Assembly: GCA_037138595.1 (NCBI GenBank)
Contig: JBAXIB010000004.1
Span: 62,001 to 126,000 of the forward strand
Reading direction: 5' to 3'
DNA from: UBA4742 sp037138595
GTDB taxonomy: Bacteria > Actinomycetota > Acidimicrobiia > Acidimicrobiales > Acidimicrobilacustridaceae
DNA: 64,000 nt
The notes beneath the pieces are model-generated. The model saw only the letters and a list, made by a program, of their open reading frames with translations. It ran no database searches and was not told the DNA's origin. This document shows, piece after piece, positions 15,980-24,451 of the stretch (positions within the stretch are counted from its first letter, which is position 1; each line of letters begins with the position of its first letter). The translations under genes were made by a program, and so were the position numbers.

Positions 15980-16113
15980 ACCATCATGGACATGATTGTC
16001 CCGATACCGTATTCGTTGCCGACAAGTACCTTCGAGTTCTTCATCCAATTGCGCTCGCCCCAATTAGCTACCTCGTCCGCCCCGAGATCACCGGCGGAGG
16101 TCATCATCTGTGA
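15976..16113 (+). CDS. Possible 45-aa ORF coupled to both neighbours
   Basis: It begins MNHHGHDCPDTVFVADKY and ends EITGGGHHL. The ATG overlaps the DUF983 stop (ATGA) and its own TGA overlaps the next GTG (GTGA), an arrangement typical of translational coupling. Its last codons also form the GGAGGT ribosome site of the next gene, so part of the match could be incidental. Third-position G+C is about half, lower than neighbours. His-rich ends (HHGHDC, GGHH) suggest metal binding. No family recognised. Confidence 0.4.
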   Translation: MNHHGHDCPDTVFVADKYLRVLHPIALAPISYLVRPEITGGGHHL

Positions 16114-16826
16114 GTAATCAGTCGAGAGTCATTGCGGTCGCCTGCGGTTTAGTGGTGATTGGCTTTGTCATTGCAGTGGCAAGCCATGCGCCGACCGGCC
16201 TGTTGGTCGTTGCGGGCGGAATCATCGTCGCGGGCGCGGCGCTGCGGTTCATCAAACCTGATTCCGACGACGATGCCGACCTTGACGGCGATAGCGACCA
16301 GGCCGCCTCAACATCGTTGGGCCTGGGTTCCAAAACCGAGCCGTTAACTCCGTGGACTCCCGAAGGCGGCTTTTCGACTTGGCTTCCAAAGGAAGAACTA
16401 CCGCCGCGCATTCCAACGGCACCGGTCGCTCCCATCTCACCAGCTCCTGAGCCTGGTTCATCGTGGAGTGATAACTGGTCCAACGATTTCGAAGGGATCG
16501 AAGGTTCCGCAACCTACGGCGAGACAAGTCCGCTAAACGATCTCGTCGGATTCGACTCGGTTGACCCCATCGCCGAAGTCCAGCGAATTGACCATTGGAC
16601 CGCCACCGTCGGCGGCGAGTTCGAACCAGGCACCCTTGTCGACGACGATGCTGCGAACCATCCCGGCGACGCGCACGGAAACGTTGCGGTCAATGAAAAC
16701 GTCACTGATTCGGCCGATATCTTGGCCGCCAGCCAAGCAACTGAACTCACAGTTGCAGATGGTGAACAAACTGAACTTCAGCGACTGCTCACCAAGGTGC
16801 AAGCACGGCTCAGCGCTTATGAGTGA
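16110..16826 (+). CDS. Membrane-anchored acidic hypothetical protein
   Basis: 238 aa, GTG start with GGAGGT 8 nt upstream. Two hydrophobic segments at the N-terminus (VIAVACGLVVIGFVIAVAS and GLLVVAGGIIVAGAALRF) form a hairpin, followed by a long acidic, Pro/Ser-rich, low-complexity region (DSDDDADLDGDSDQ; TWLPKEELPPRIP) and a short C-terminal helix (LQRLLTKVQARLSAYE). The soluble part probably lies in the cytoplasm as a disordered scaffold. Unknown function. Last gene of the DUF983 cluster. Confidence 0.7.
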   Translation: MSNQSRVIAVACGLVVIGFVIAVASHAPTGLLVVAGGIIVAGAALRFIKPDSDDDADLDGDSDQAASTSLGLGSKTEPLTPWTPEGGFSTWLPKEELPPRIPTAPVAPISPAPEPGSSWSDNWSNDFEGIEGSATYGETSPLNDLVGFDSVDPIAEVQRIDHWTATVGGEFEPGTLVDDDAANHPGDAHGNVAVNENVTDSADILAASQATELTVADGEQTELQRLLTKVQARLSAYE

Positions 16827-16857
16827 CCATTTCGCAAATTGAGTTGAGGTCGCGAAC

Positions 16858-16863
16858 TACCCT
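16858..16863 (+). promoter_or_regulatory. Leaderless -10 hexamer (TACCCT) for the nitronate monooxygenase gene
   Basis: TACCCT, exactly 6 nt, then ATG 16870; no Shine-Dalgarno. Confidence 0.55.
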
Positions 16864-16869
16864 GCGACC

Positions 16870-17835
16870 ATGCGAACTCGACTAACTGACATCCTCGAAA
16901 TCGAACACCCCGTGATGCTTGCTGGCATGGGAGGCGTGTCCTATGCCGAATTGGTTGGCGCGGTTAGCGAAGCCGGCGGCTTTGGCTGCATGGGCGCGTC
17001 CACCATGGGGCTCGAAACGATGATCGACGAGATCGCATCGGTTCGACGGCTCACCGATAAACCCTTCGGGGTCGACCTGCTGACTGCCTCGCCTGGCGAC
17101 ATGGAAACCCAAGTGCGCGCCATCATCGCTGGCGGAGGTCGAGTGTTTGTTGCCGGCCTCGGCGTGCCGCGCGACGTCATTGACATCTGCCACCAAAACA
17201 ACGTGCTGGTCATCAACATGTGCGGAAAAGTTCACCATGCCATCGCCGCAGTTGAAGCGGGCTGCGACATCGTGGTTGCGCAAGGTACCGAAGCGGGCGG
17301 TCACACCGGGCAAATCGCCACCATGGCGTTGGTGCCACAGGTCGTTGATGCAGTCGGCGATCGGGTTCCAGTTGTTGCTGCCGGCGGACTGTTTGACGGT
17401 CGAGGGTTGGCCGCGTCACTTGCACTCGGCGCCGAAGGCGTGTGGATGGGCACCCGCTTCATTGCGACCCCCGAGGCTCGTGCGGTCGCAGGTTACAAAG
17501 ATGCGCTGCTGGCCATCGACGAAACTGGAACGGTGATCACTCGGGGTTACACCGGCAAGACTTGCCGAGTCGTACGCAATAGTTATACCCACTATTGGGA
17601 ATCGCATCAGGCCGACCTTCAACCATTCCCCGCTCAGTTCATGCGATCGATGAATGATGGCGCGAATCATCTCGGACTGGATGAGACCACGCCCGACATT
17701 GATCCTGAAAAAGAGTTTTGGCCAAGCGGCCAAGGCGCCGGCGGAATCGATCAACTGGTGCCGGCCGGCGAGCTTGTTCGCCAAATCGTCGCCGAAGCCG
17801 AGGCCGTGCTCAATCGGGTTTCAACGCTGACCTAA
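16870..17835 (+). CDS. Nitronate monooxygenase family protein
   Basis: 321 aa TIM-barrel flavoprotein. Seen: MLAGMGGVSYAELVGAVSEAGGFG at the N-terminus, the FMN-phosphate loop AQGTEAGGHTGQI, and VVAAGGLFDGRGLAASLALGAEGVWMGTRF near residues 175-200, all typical of nitronate monooxygenase / 2-nitropropane dioxygenase. The fold also occurs in FabK-like enoyl reductases. Likely oxidises propionate-3-nitronate-type nitronates, or acts on CoA esters given the neighbourhood; the substrate is inference. Convergent with the LLM gene. Confidence 0.85.
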   Translation: MRTRLTDILEIEHPVMLAGMGGVSYAELVGAVSEAGGFGCMGASTMGLETMIDEIASVRRLTDKPFGVDLLTASPGDMETQVRAIIAGGGRVFVAGLGVPRDVIDICHQNNVLVINMCGKVHHAIAAVEAGCDIVVAQGTEAGGHTGQIATMALVPQVVDAVGDRVPVVAAGGLFDGRGLAASLALGAEGVWMGTRFIATPEARAVAGYKDALLAIDETGTVITRGYTGKTCRVVRNSYTHYWESHQADLQPFPAQFMRSMNDGANHLGLDETTPDIDPEKEFWPSGQGAGGIDQLVPAGELVRQIVAEAEAVLNRVSTLT

Positions 17836-17848
17836 ACGCGACAACCCG

Positions 17849-17890
17849 ACCTCAACGCAACCTGACCTCAACGCAACCTGACCTCAACGC
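17849..17890. repeat. 16-bp tandem repeat, about 2.6 copies
   Basis: Unit ACCTCAACGCAACCTG is repeated perfectly at 17849-17864 and 17865-17880 and partly at 17881-17890. It fills the gap between the convergent nitronate monooxygenase and LLM genes. Upstream bases (CTGACCTAAACGCGACAACCCG) look like a decayed copy. Confidence 0.75.
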
Positions 17891-17906
17891 GTCGACCAAG
17901 GTCCGC

Positions 17907-18938
17907 CTACTGCGACCATGCTTTGATCTTTTCAATCGTCTCGACTGCGTCGGGTCCGACCGGGGTCAAGTTGAGTGTGCCTACCCCTGCTTCCTTAAAC
18001 GCTGCGATGCGCTCTTTAACCCAGCCTTCCGGACCGCAAAGGTTGGTCAAAGCCAAGAAGTCAGCGGGAACATTGGCCGCTGCTTCGTCTTTCTTGCCAG
18101 CGAGATACAAGTCCTGGATCTCGGCTGCCTCAGCCTCGTAGCCGTAACGGCATGCCAAGTCATTGTAAAAATTCTTTCCCTTGGCACCCATCCCGCCGAT
18201 ATAGAGCGCGGCCATGGGTCGAGCGAATTCCGCAACCTGCGCTGCATCTTCGCCGATAGCGACGAGTCCACCAGCCACCACCTCAAGCGGTCCGAGTTCG
18301 GGGGCGCGTTTTGCCGCACCAGCGGCGAGGTCGGCACCCCACACGTCGTTTGCTCGCTCAGGAATATAAAAAAGTGGAAGCCACCCGTTGGCTAACTCTG
18401 CCGTCATCTCGACATTCTTTGGACCGAGCGACGCGACATAAATGGGGATCGAATCACGCACGGGATGGGTGATGAACTTCAGCGGTTTGCCGAGTCCGGT
18501 CCCCTGCTCAGGCGGAAGCGGAAGCTTGTAGTACTTGCCGTCGTAGACCAACTTCTCGCGCTTCCACGCCATGCGGCAAATGTCGATGACCTCACGCGTG
18601 CGAGCCAAAGGTGCCTGATAGGGAACCCCATGGAACCCCTCAATCACCTGCGGCCCTGACGCTCCAAGGCCGAGGATGAAGCGACCTTCGCTCACATAGT
18701 CAAGACCGGCAGCGGTTTGCGCAATCAGCGCAGGGGTACGGGTATAGATCGGCAAAATTGCCGCACCAATTTGAATCGTCTCGGTGGTAGCCGCGAGGTA
18801 CCCCATCATGGATGGGCCATCGAAGCCATAGGCCTCGGCAACCCAAACCACATCAAGACCAGCTTTTTCATAGTCCGAAACCAAACGAGCCGATTCACGA
18901 AATCCACCGGCATACGGGACCTGCATCGCGAGCTTCAT
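17907..18938 (-). CDS. LLM-class (F420-dependent-type) oxidoreductase
   Basis: 343 aa, bacterial luciferase-like TIM barrel. It starts MKLAMQVPYAGGFRES and has GLDVVWVAEAYGFDG, AAILPIYTRTPALIAQTAAGLDYVSEGRFILGLG in sense (the usual substrate/F420 pocket strand), and KFITHPVRDSIPIYVASLGPKNV. These enzymes use deazaflavin F420 to reduce or oxidise lipids, steroids or xenobiotics. Start overlaps the stop of a 101-aa protein by 4 nt (ATGA), so the two are translated together. The cofactor is assumed from the subgroup. Confidence 0.9.
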   Translation of the reverse strand: MKLAMQVPYAGGFRESARLVSDYEKAGLDVVWVAEAYGFDGPSMMGYLAATTETIQIGAAILPIYTRTPALIAQTAAGLDYVSEGRFILGLGASGPQVIEGFHGVPYQAPLARTREVIDICRMAWKREKLVYDGKYYKLPLPPEQGTGLGKPLKFITHPVRDSIPIYVASLGPKNVEMTAELANGWLPLFYIPERANDVWGADLAAGAAKRAPELGPLEVVAGGLVAIGEDAAQVAEFARPMAALYIGGMGAKGKNFYNDLACRYGYEAEAAEIQDLYLAGKKDEAAANVPADFLALTNLCGPEGWVKERIAAFKEAGVGTLNLTPVGPDAVETIEKIKAWSQ

Positions 18939-19240
18939 GCGGCGCTCCCGTTGGCAAGTTCAGCCTGCCGAGCAATGCGCTTCGCTTCGAGTTCCGCCGA
19001 GCGCTCATCGGCGAGTCGGCCACGTTCACGTGCCGCCCAAGCATCGACGGTCATGAGATCGTCGGCATTAAGCATGCCTCGTTCGATCCGTCCTTCAAAT
19101 ACCACCCGATAGCGAACCCAGGTCAAACCATTGATCAACATGATCTTGCCGGGTGTACCCGCAGCGATACCTGGAAGGTCGCGCCCTGCCACCACTTTTT
19201 GGTGCTGAGTGAACAGCACCTCGTCAGTTTGCTTCGCCAT
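18935..19240 (-). CDS. Small conserved-looking hypothetical, coupled to LLM oxidoreductase
   Basis: 101 aa. An N-terminal beta-rich part (VLFTQHQKVVAGRDLPGIAAGTPGKIMLINGLTWVRYRVVF) is followed by an Ala/Glu/Arg-rich helix (WAARERGRLADERSAELEAKRIARQ). The PGI-x-AGTPGKI pattern resembles an SH3-like beta barrel. ATGA overlap with the LLM gene downstream indicates stoichiometric translation. No signal peptide or membrane segment. Role unknown; perhaps a chaperone or subunit of the LLM enzyme. Confidence 0.75.
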   Translation of the reverse strand: MAKQTDEVLFTQHQKVVAGRDLPGIAAGTPGKIMLINGLTWVRYRVVFEGRIERGMLNADDLMTVDAWAARERGRLADERSAELEAKRIARQAELANGSAA

Positions 19241-19292
19241 CAGCGTGTTCCTTTCTGCGGTTCATCGGTCGGTCAAGGAAGATCGTTGGGAA

Positions 19293-20450
19293 TCAAGTGC
19301 GTCGGGCATCAGCCCACGTGAGGCCAGCTTCGACATCGATGTCATGGGGAAGGTCGAGGACGCGTTCAGAAATGATGTTTCGTTGCACATCGCCCGTGCC
19401 ACCGCCGATCGTAAGTGCCTGGGAGAAGAGCCACCCGTAATGCCAAATCCCGGGGTCGGCGCCTAGCGGGTGGCCATCGGTGAGCATCGCCTCCGCGCCA
19501 CAAAGTTCTTGGGCCAAATCCATGATGTGTTGGCCATGTTCGTCCGCCAGCACTTTACGCACTGAGGCCTCGGGGCCTGGAGCTTCGCCGTGAATGGCAG
19601 CCGTGACCGTCCGCAGTCGAATCAATCGCAGAATCTCATCATGTATATGCAACGCGGCGATGCGTTGACGAAGGTGCGGATCGGTAACACCGCCTTGGTG
19701 ACGGATGAGGTTTAGCAAGTCCTCAGCAGTGGGCCCCAAACCCCAGAGCGCGCCGCCGCCGGAAAGTGAAACCCGCTCGTTCCCAAGCGTGACTTTGGCC
19801 AACGACCATCCTTCATTGATTTCGCCAACCACATTGGCGGCTGGCAATCGCACGTCGGTCAGAAACACTTCATTAAACGTGTGGGCTCCGGTCATTTCAA
19901 TGATCGGCCGAATCTCAACGCCGGGTGCATCCATCGGGCAAATGAAGTATGTGATGCCTTTGTGTTTCGCGGAGTCAGGATTCGTTCGAGCGATGAGGAT
20001 TCCAAAACTCGAGTGTTGCGCGAGTGACGTCCATATTTTCTGACCGTTGATTATCCATTCGTCGCCATCACGCACAGCACGAGTACTGAGATTTGCCAGG
20101 TCACTCCCCGCGCCGGGTTCGCTAAATAGTTGGCACCAAATTTCGTCGGCGGCCAAGAGCGGAAAGAGGTAACGCTCTTTTTGTTCTGGCGTGCCAGCAT
20201 GCAGGATTGTCGGCCCGGCCCACCCGATCCCAATCTGATTCGATGGTCTGCGAACACCAGCGCGACGAAGTTCGTCATCGATAATCAGTTGATGAATCGG
20301 ATCAGCATTGAGACCCCACGGCGCCGGCCAATGAGGAGCGACATAGCCGGATTCGGCCATCTCACGCCCCGTGGGTTCAGGATGTGCCGTTAGCCACGCG
20401 CGAATATCGACTCGTCGAGCATCACCTTCGTCGGGCATGTCAAAATCCAC
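19293..20450 (-). CDS. Acyl-CoA dehydrogenase (FadE-like)
   Basis: 385 aa. Signatures: IWCQLFSEPGAGSDLANL, KIWTSLAQHSSFGILIARTN, and LTIGGGTGDVQRNIISERVLDLP. Glycine at the MCAD base position; TLGNERVSLSGGG offers a helix-G glutamate. It lies 52 bp upstream of the 101-aa/LLM pair in the same direction and is divergent from the FadD19-like ligase, consistent with one acyl-CoA pathway. Start ATG 20450; a TAGCGT hexamer lies 19 nt upstream, so a short leader is likely. Confidence 0.9.
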   Translation of the reverse strand: MDFDMPDEGDARRVDIRAWLTAHPEPTGREMAESGYVAPHWPAPWGLNADPIHQLIIDDELRRAGVRRPSNQIGIGWAGPTILHAGTPEQKERYLFPLLAADEIWCQLFSEPGAGSDLANLSTRAVRDGDEWIINGQKIWTSLAQHSSFGILIARTNPDSAKHKGITYFICPMDAPGVEIRPIIEMTGAHTFNEVFLTDVRLPAANVVGEINEGWSLAKVTLGNERVSLSGGGALWGLGPTAEDLLNLIRHQGGVTDPHLRQRIAALHIHDEILRLIRLRTVTAAIHGEAPGPEASVRKVLADEHGQHIMDLAQELCGAEAMLTDGHPLGADPGIWHYGWLFSQALTIGGGTGDVQRNIISERVLDLPHDIDVEAGLTWADARRT

Positions 20451-20575
20451 GGCCGAGACGCTACTCGGCGGCTAAGGAGATACCGAAACGACCCGGTAGC
20501 AATCCCCGTTCGCTCGGCTCAAGCTGTCCCTCGTACACTTCCGACGCTCTGATCACTTCTGCCCAAGGGGAACCC

Positions 20576-22201
20576 ATGCCGGCCTGGAATTTTGCATCGA
20601 TCTGGGAAACCGCAGCCGACACCAATGCCGACCAACCTGCGGTCATCCAAGGCAACCGAATGGTGACGTGGCGCGAATTTGATCAGCGCGCCGACGGCAT
20701 CGCCCAAACGTTGCTTGATCGCGGCGCTCAGCATCAAGACAAAGTCGCGCAGTATTTGTATAACTGCCCCGAGTACCTCGAGTCGATGTTCGCGGCATTC
20801 AAAGCCGGACTCGTGCCAGTCAACACCAACTACCGATACGCCGATGATGAACTGCGATACCTCTGGGACAACGCCGATGCGGTCTGCGTCGTTTTCCACG
20901 GCAGTTTCGGTGAGCGCATCGAGCGAATCCGCGCGTCGCTTCCCAAAATCAAAACATGGCTTTGGGTCGACGATGCCAGCGGTCCCTGTCCGGAGTGGGC
21001 GATGCCTTATGAGTCGGCAGTTGGCAACGCCGACGGTCGAGTTAACGCGCCATGGGGCCGTGGCGATGATGACCTCCTGTTGATGTACACCGGGGGCACT
21101 ACAGGGATGCCCAAAGGCGTCATGTGGAGGCAAGACTCCCTAGTCAAGGCGGTAGTTTCGACCGCGAATGCGCTCTATCTCGGGCCCGTCGACTACGACG
21201 CAGTGCGCGAGTTGCTTTCGACTGCACCCCCGGGGGGCACCTTGCTCCCAGGACCGCCGCTCATGCATGGCACGGGGCAGTTCACCACCTTCATCGCGCT
21301 CAGCGGCGCCGGGCAGATCGTGCTGCTCGAAAATCACCATTTCGATAGTGAGGAAATGCTCGACACGGTTGAGAGTCGCAAGGTCAATTCGCTGATCATC
21401 GTCGGTGATGCGTTTGCCAAACCCATGGTGAAGGCCCTTGAAGCCAATCCCGGGCGATGGGATTTATCCAGCTTGTTCATGGTCACATCGTCGGGGGTCA
21501 TGTGGAGCGAACCAGTCAAACAGCGCATGCTGGCCCACAATCCGAACATGCTGTTAATAGATGTGTTTTCGTCATCTGAAGCGCTAGGGATGGGTGCATC
21601 AATCTCTTCGGGCACACGCTCTGCTGACACCGCGAAGTTCACCCTGGGCGAAAATGCCCGAGTCGTCGGCGATGACGGCGTTGACGTGCAGCCAGGTTCC
21701 GGCGAAACCGGTCGAGTAGCGGTCCGCGGTTTTACCCCGATCGGCTATTACAAAGACCCCGAAAAATCAGCAGCCACTTTTGTGATGATTGACGGCCAGA
21801 CCTACTCAATGCCGGGTGACTATGCCCGCATCGAAGCCGACGGCAGCCTCACCCTGCTCGGGCGAGGTTCGCAATGCATTAACACGGGCGGCGAAAAGGT
21901 CTACCCCGAAGAGGTCGAAGAAGTCTTGAAGGAACACTCCACCGTCATGGATGCGGTGGCAGTTGGCCTGCCGGATGAGAAGTTCGGCGAAGTCATCACA
22001 GCGGTCGTGCAATCTCACGATGGCGACGTCATCAACGAAGCTGATCTGATCGCGTGGGTCAAGACCCGATTGGCATCATTTAAAGCCCCGAAGCACATCG
22101 TGGCGATCGACACGATCGGCCGCGCACCAAATGGCAAGGTCGATTACAAGCGCATGAAGACCTACGCCGCGGATCAACTCAAAATCAGTCTCGATAGCTA
22201 G
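20576..22201 (+). CDS. Acyl-CoA synthetase, FadD19/FadD17-like
   Basis: 541 aa ANL ligase. MYTGGTTGMPKGVMWR (near residue 170) and GRGSQCINTGGEKVYPEEVEE are the hallmarks of the FadD19/FadD17 group, which activates sterol side-chain or long branched acids in mycobacteria; GDYARIEADGSLTLLGRGS also fits. C-terminal lysine motif APNGKVDYKR. Start MPAWNFASI at 20576 has AAGGGG upstream; the frame extends to 20384 but over the divergent gene. Followed by a hydroxyacyl-CoA dehydrogenase-like SDR. Substrate class by analogy only. Confidence 0.88.
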   Translation: MPAWNFASIWETAADTNADQPAVIQGNRMVTWREFDQRADGIAQTLLDRGAQHQDKVAQYLYNCPEYLESMFAAFKAGLVPVNTNYRYADDELRYLWDNADAVCVVFHGSFGERIERIRASLPKIKTWLWVDDASGPCPEWAMPYESAVGNADGRVNAPWGRGDDDLLLMYTGGTTGMPKGVMWRQDSLVKAVVSTANALYLGPVDYDAVRELLSTAPPGGTLLPGPPLMHGTGQFTTFIALSGAGQIVLLENHHFDSEEMLDTVESRKVNSLIIVGDAFAKPMVKALEANPGRWDLSSLFMVTSSGVMWSEPVKQRMLAHNPNMLLIDVFSSSEALGMGASISSGTRSADTAKFTLGENARVVGDDGVDVQPGSGETGRVAVRGFTPIGYYKDPEKSAATFVMIDGQTYSMPGDYARIEADGSLTLLGRGSQCINTGGEKVYPEEVEEVLKEHSTVMDAVAVGLPDEKFGEVITAVVQSHDGDVINEADLIAWVKTRLASFKAPKHIVAIDTIGRAPNGKVDYKRMKTYAADQLKISLDS

Positions 22202-22238
22202 TTCCCTCTCGATTCGGGACCCGCCCTCGGCCGTAGCT

Positions 22239-22253
22239 AACGTGCCTGACGTT
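22239..22253. promoter_or_regulatory. Inverted repeat AACGT-N5-ACGTT
   Basis: 5-bp perfect arms in the 87-bp gap before the MFE-2-like SDR gene. Weak operator candidate. Confidence 0.25.
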
Positions 22254-22288
22254 CTCAACGACACCATCAACAACAAAGCGAGGCACCC

Positions 22289-23191
22289 ATGGCAGATATC
22301 GGATACGACGGCCAGGTCGCGATCATCACTGGCTCAGGCGGCGGACTCGGCCGCGAACACGCGCTCGAATTTGCGCGACGCGGTGCACGCGTCGTCATCA
22401 ACGATTTCGGTGGAACGCTCAGCGGCGAAGGCAGCGCCGATGGGCCCGCTTACAAAACGGCTCAAGAAATCAATGATCTTGGCGGCGAGGCCGTCGCCAA
22501 CATCGACACGGTAGCGACACCTGAAGGTGGCAAGTCAATCGTCCAAACCGCCATTGACGCATTTGGAACCGTCGACATTGTGGTGAACAACGCTGGCATC
22601 TTACGCGACAAGACATTCCACAACATGACCCCCGAACTGCTTGACCCCGTTATCGACGTGCACCTCAAGGGCGCGTTCTACGTCACGCAGCCGGCCTATG
22701 TGATCATGCGCGAGAAGGGCTACGGCCGCATCATCAATACATCGTCAAACTCGGGCATCCTGGGCAATTTCGGCCAATCAAATTACGGCGCAGCCAAGAT
22801 GGGTCTCGTCGGCTTCACTCGAGTACTCGCTAACGAGGGTCGCAAACACAACATCATGGCCAACGCCATCGCTCCGGTGGCCAAGACTCGCATGACCGAA
22901 GAATTGCTCGGCGCAGTTGGCGATATGCTCGACCCAAAGTTGGTGACCCCGGTGGTGTGTTGGTTGGCTTCAGCCGACTGCGACACAACGGGTGAAGTTT
23001 ACTCGGTCGCCGGCGGAATCGTCAGCCGATTCTTCATCGGGCTCACCCCCGGGTATTACAAGTCTGATCTCACGGTCGAAGATGTACGCGATCACTGGAG
23101 CGATATCCGTAACGAGGACGGTTACACCGTGCCCGAAGGACCCAACGACGAACACAAGAAGATCTTCGACACGATCAGCGGAAACTCCTAG
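22289..23191 (+). CDS. (3R)-hydroxyacyl-CoA dehydrogenase, MFE-2/Hsd4A-like SDR
   Basis: 300 aa. Rossmann motif TGSGGGLG (14-21), NNAG (100-103), Tyr166 and Lys170 in SNYGAAK. The long insert GGTLSGEGSADGPAYKTAQEI after the first strand and the tail with GYTVPEGPNDE are characteristic of the dehydrogenase domain of peroxisomal multifunctional enzyme 2 and of actinobacterial Hsd4A/ChsB1. It would oxidise a 3-hydroxyacyl-CoA with NAD+, or a 17-beta-hydroxysteroid. Downstream of the FadD19-like ligase and directly upstream of an acyl-CoA dehydrogenase: an apparent beta-oxidation operon. Confidence 0.88.
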   Translation: MADIGYDGQVAIITGSGGGLGREHALEFARRGARVVINDFGGTLSGEGSADGPAYKTAQEINDLGGEAVANIDTVATPEGGKSIVQTAIDAFGTVDIVVNNAGILRDKTFHNMTPELLDPVIDVHLKGAFYVTQPAYVIMREKGYGRIINTSSNSGILGNFGQSNYGAAKMGLVGFTRVLANEGRKHNIMANAIAPVAKTRMTEELLGAVGDMLDPKLVTPVVCWLASADCDTTGEVYSVAGGIVSRFFIGLTPGYYKSDLTVEDVRDHWSDIRNEDGYTVPEGPNDEHKKIFDTISGNS

Positions 23192-23201
23192 GTCATCCAA
23201 G

Positions 23202-24404
23202 ATGGCAACCTCCGGCAACGAACGGTTCGGCTCCGGCGACGCCCACGACTTCCTGGCTGTCGATTCGCTCCTTGAAGACGAGGAACGCCTGGTCAGAGAC
23301 ACTGTCCGGCAATTTGTCGGCGATCGGGTGTTACCCGATGTCGCCGAATGGTTCGAAGCGGGCACGTTTCCAAAATCCATGGCGCTTGAGATGGGCGCGC
23401 TCGGACTGCTGGGAATGCACCTAGACGGATACGGCTGCGCCGGGACCAGCGCGGTTGCCTACGGCCTGGCCTGCCTCGAACTCGAAGCAGGCGATTCAGG
23501 TGCGCGGAGTTTCGTCTCAGTTCAGGGATCACTTGCGATGTTCCCAATTTGGAAGTTTGGGTCCGAAGAGCAAAAACAACAGTGGCTTCCCGACATGGCT
23601 GCCGGCCGAGCCATTGGATGTTTTGGGCTAACCGAGCCCGACAGCGGAAGCGACCCAGCCAGCATGCGCACCCGAGCCCGACGCGACGGTGACGACTGGG
23701 TGCTCAACGGAACCAAGATGTGGATTACCAATGGCGGAATCGCCGACGTCGCGGTGGTGTGGTGTCGCGCCGAGGACGGTGACAGCAATGCGATTCATGG
23801 TTTCGTCGTACCGACTACTACGCGGGGATTCGTCACCAATGACATCCATCGCAAATTGTCGTTACGCGCATCGGTCACTTCGGAACTCGTGTTAACCGAT
23901 GTACGTCTTCCCGACTCGGCTCGCCTGCCTGGGGTGTCGACAATGCGGGGACCGTTGTCGTGCCTCAATGAAGCTCGCTACGGAATACTTTGGGGAGCGA
24001 CGGGCGCGGGCCGTGCATGTTATGAAGCTGCGCTTGCCTACTCGAAGGAGCGGGTGCAATTTGGCGTGCCGATTGCGTCGTTCCAGCTCACGCAACGCAA
24101 GCTGGTCGAAATGATGATTCGGGTCAACAAGTCACACCTTCTGTCACTTCATCTCGGACGAATGAAGGACCAAGGCCAACTCAGTTCCGCGCAAGTGAGC
24201 TTCGGCAAGATGGACAACGTTCGCGAAGCACTGTGGATCGCCCGTGAGGCTCGCGGCGTACTCGGAGCAAACGGCATCACCCTCGAGTATCCAGTCATCC
24301 GACACATGAACAATCTCGAATCAGTCTTCACCTACGAAGGCACCAACGAGATCCACACCCTGGTACTAGGCCAAGCCATCACCGGGATCAACGCCTTCAA
24401 CTAA
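23202..24404 (+). CDS. Acyl-CoA dehydrogenase, glutaryl-CoA dehydrogenase-like
   Basis: 400 aa, start ATG 23202, 10 nt after the SDR stop. Unlike the other dehydrogenases here it keeps the MCAD/GCD-type base: VFTYEGTNEIHTLVLGQAITG. GCFGLTEPDSGSDPASM and TKMWITNGGIADVAVVW are standard for the glutaryl-CoA dehydrogenase group, and it lacks the C-terminal GLP ending. N-terminus LLEDEERLVRDTVRQFVGDRVLPDVAEWFEAGTFP in sense also fits. Could be glutaryl-CoA or a related dicarboxyl-CoA dehydrogenase; GCD itself also decarboxylates. Third gene after ligase and SDR. Confidence 0.88.
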   Translation: MATSGNERFGSGDAHDFLAVDSLLEDEERLVRDTVRQFVGDRVLPDVAEWFEAGTFPKSMALEMGALGLLGMHLDGYGCAGTSAVAYGLACLELEAGDSGARSFVSVQGSLAMFPIWKFGSEEQKQQWLPDMAAGRAIGCFGLTEPDSGSDPASMRTRARRDGDDWVLNGTKMWITNGGIADVAVVWCRAEDGDSNAIHGFVVPTTTRGFVTNDIHRKLSLRASVTSELVLTDVRLPDSARLPGVSTMRGPLSCLNEARYGILWGATGAGRACYEAALAYSKERVQFGVPIASFQLTQRKLVEMMIRVNKSHLLSLHLGRMKDQGQLSSAQVSFGKMDNVREALWIAREARGVLGANGITLEYPVIRHMNNLESVFTYEGTNEIHTLVLGQAITGINAFN

Positions 24405-24451
24405 CTCGCACGCCAGCAGACACGCAGACCTGCGCAACGCTGCGACCGTAG

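Noticed and set aside
16081..16113. Reading the 45-aa ORF as certain
   Set aside because: Its last codons coincide with the ribosome site of the next gene and third-position G+C is low, so it stays a candidate.
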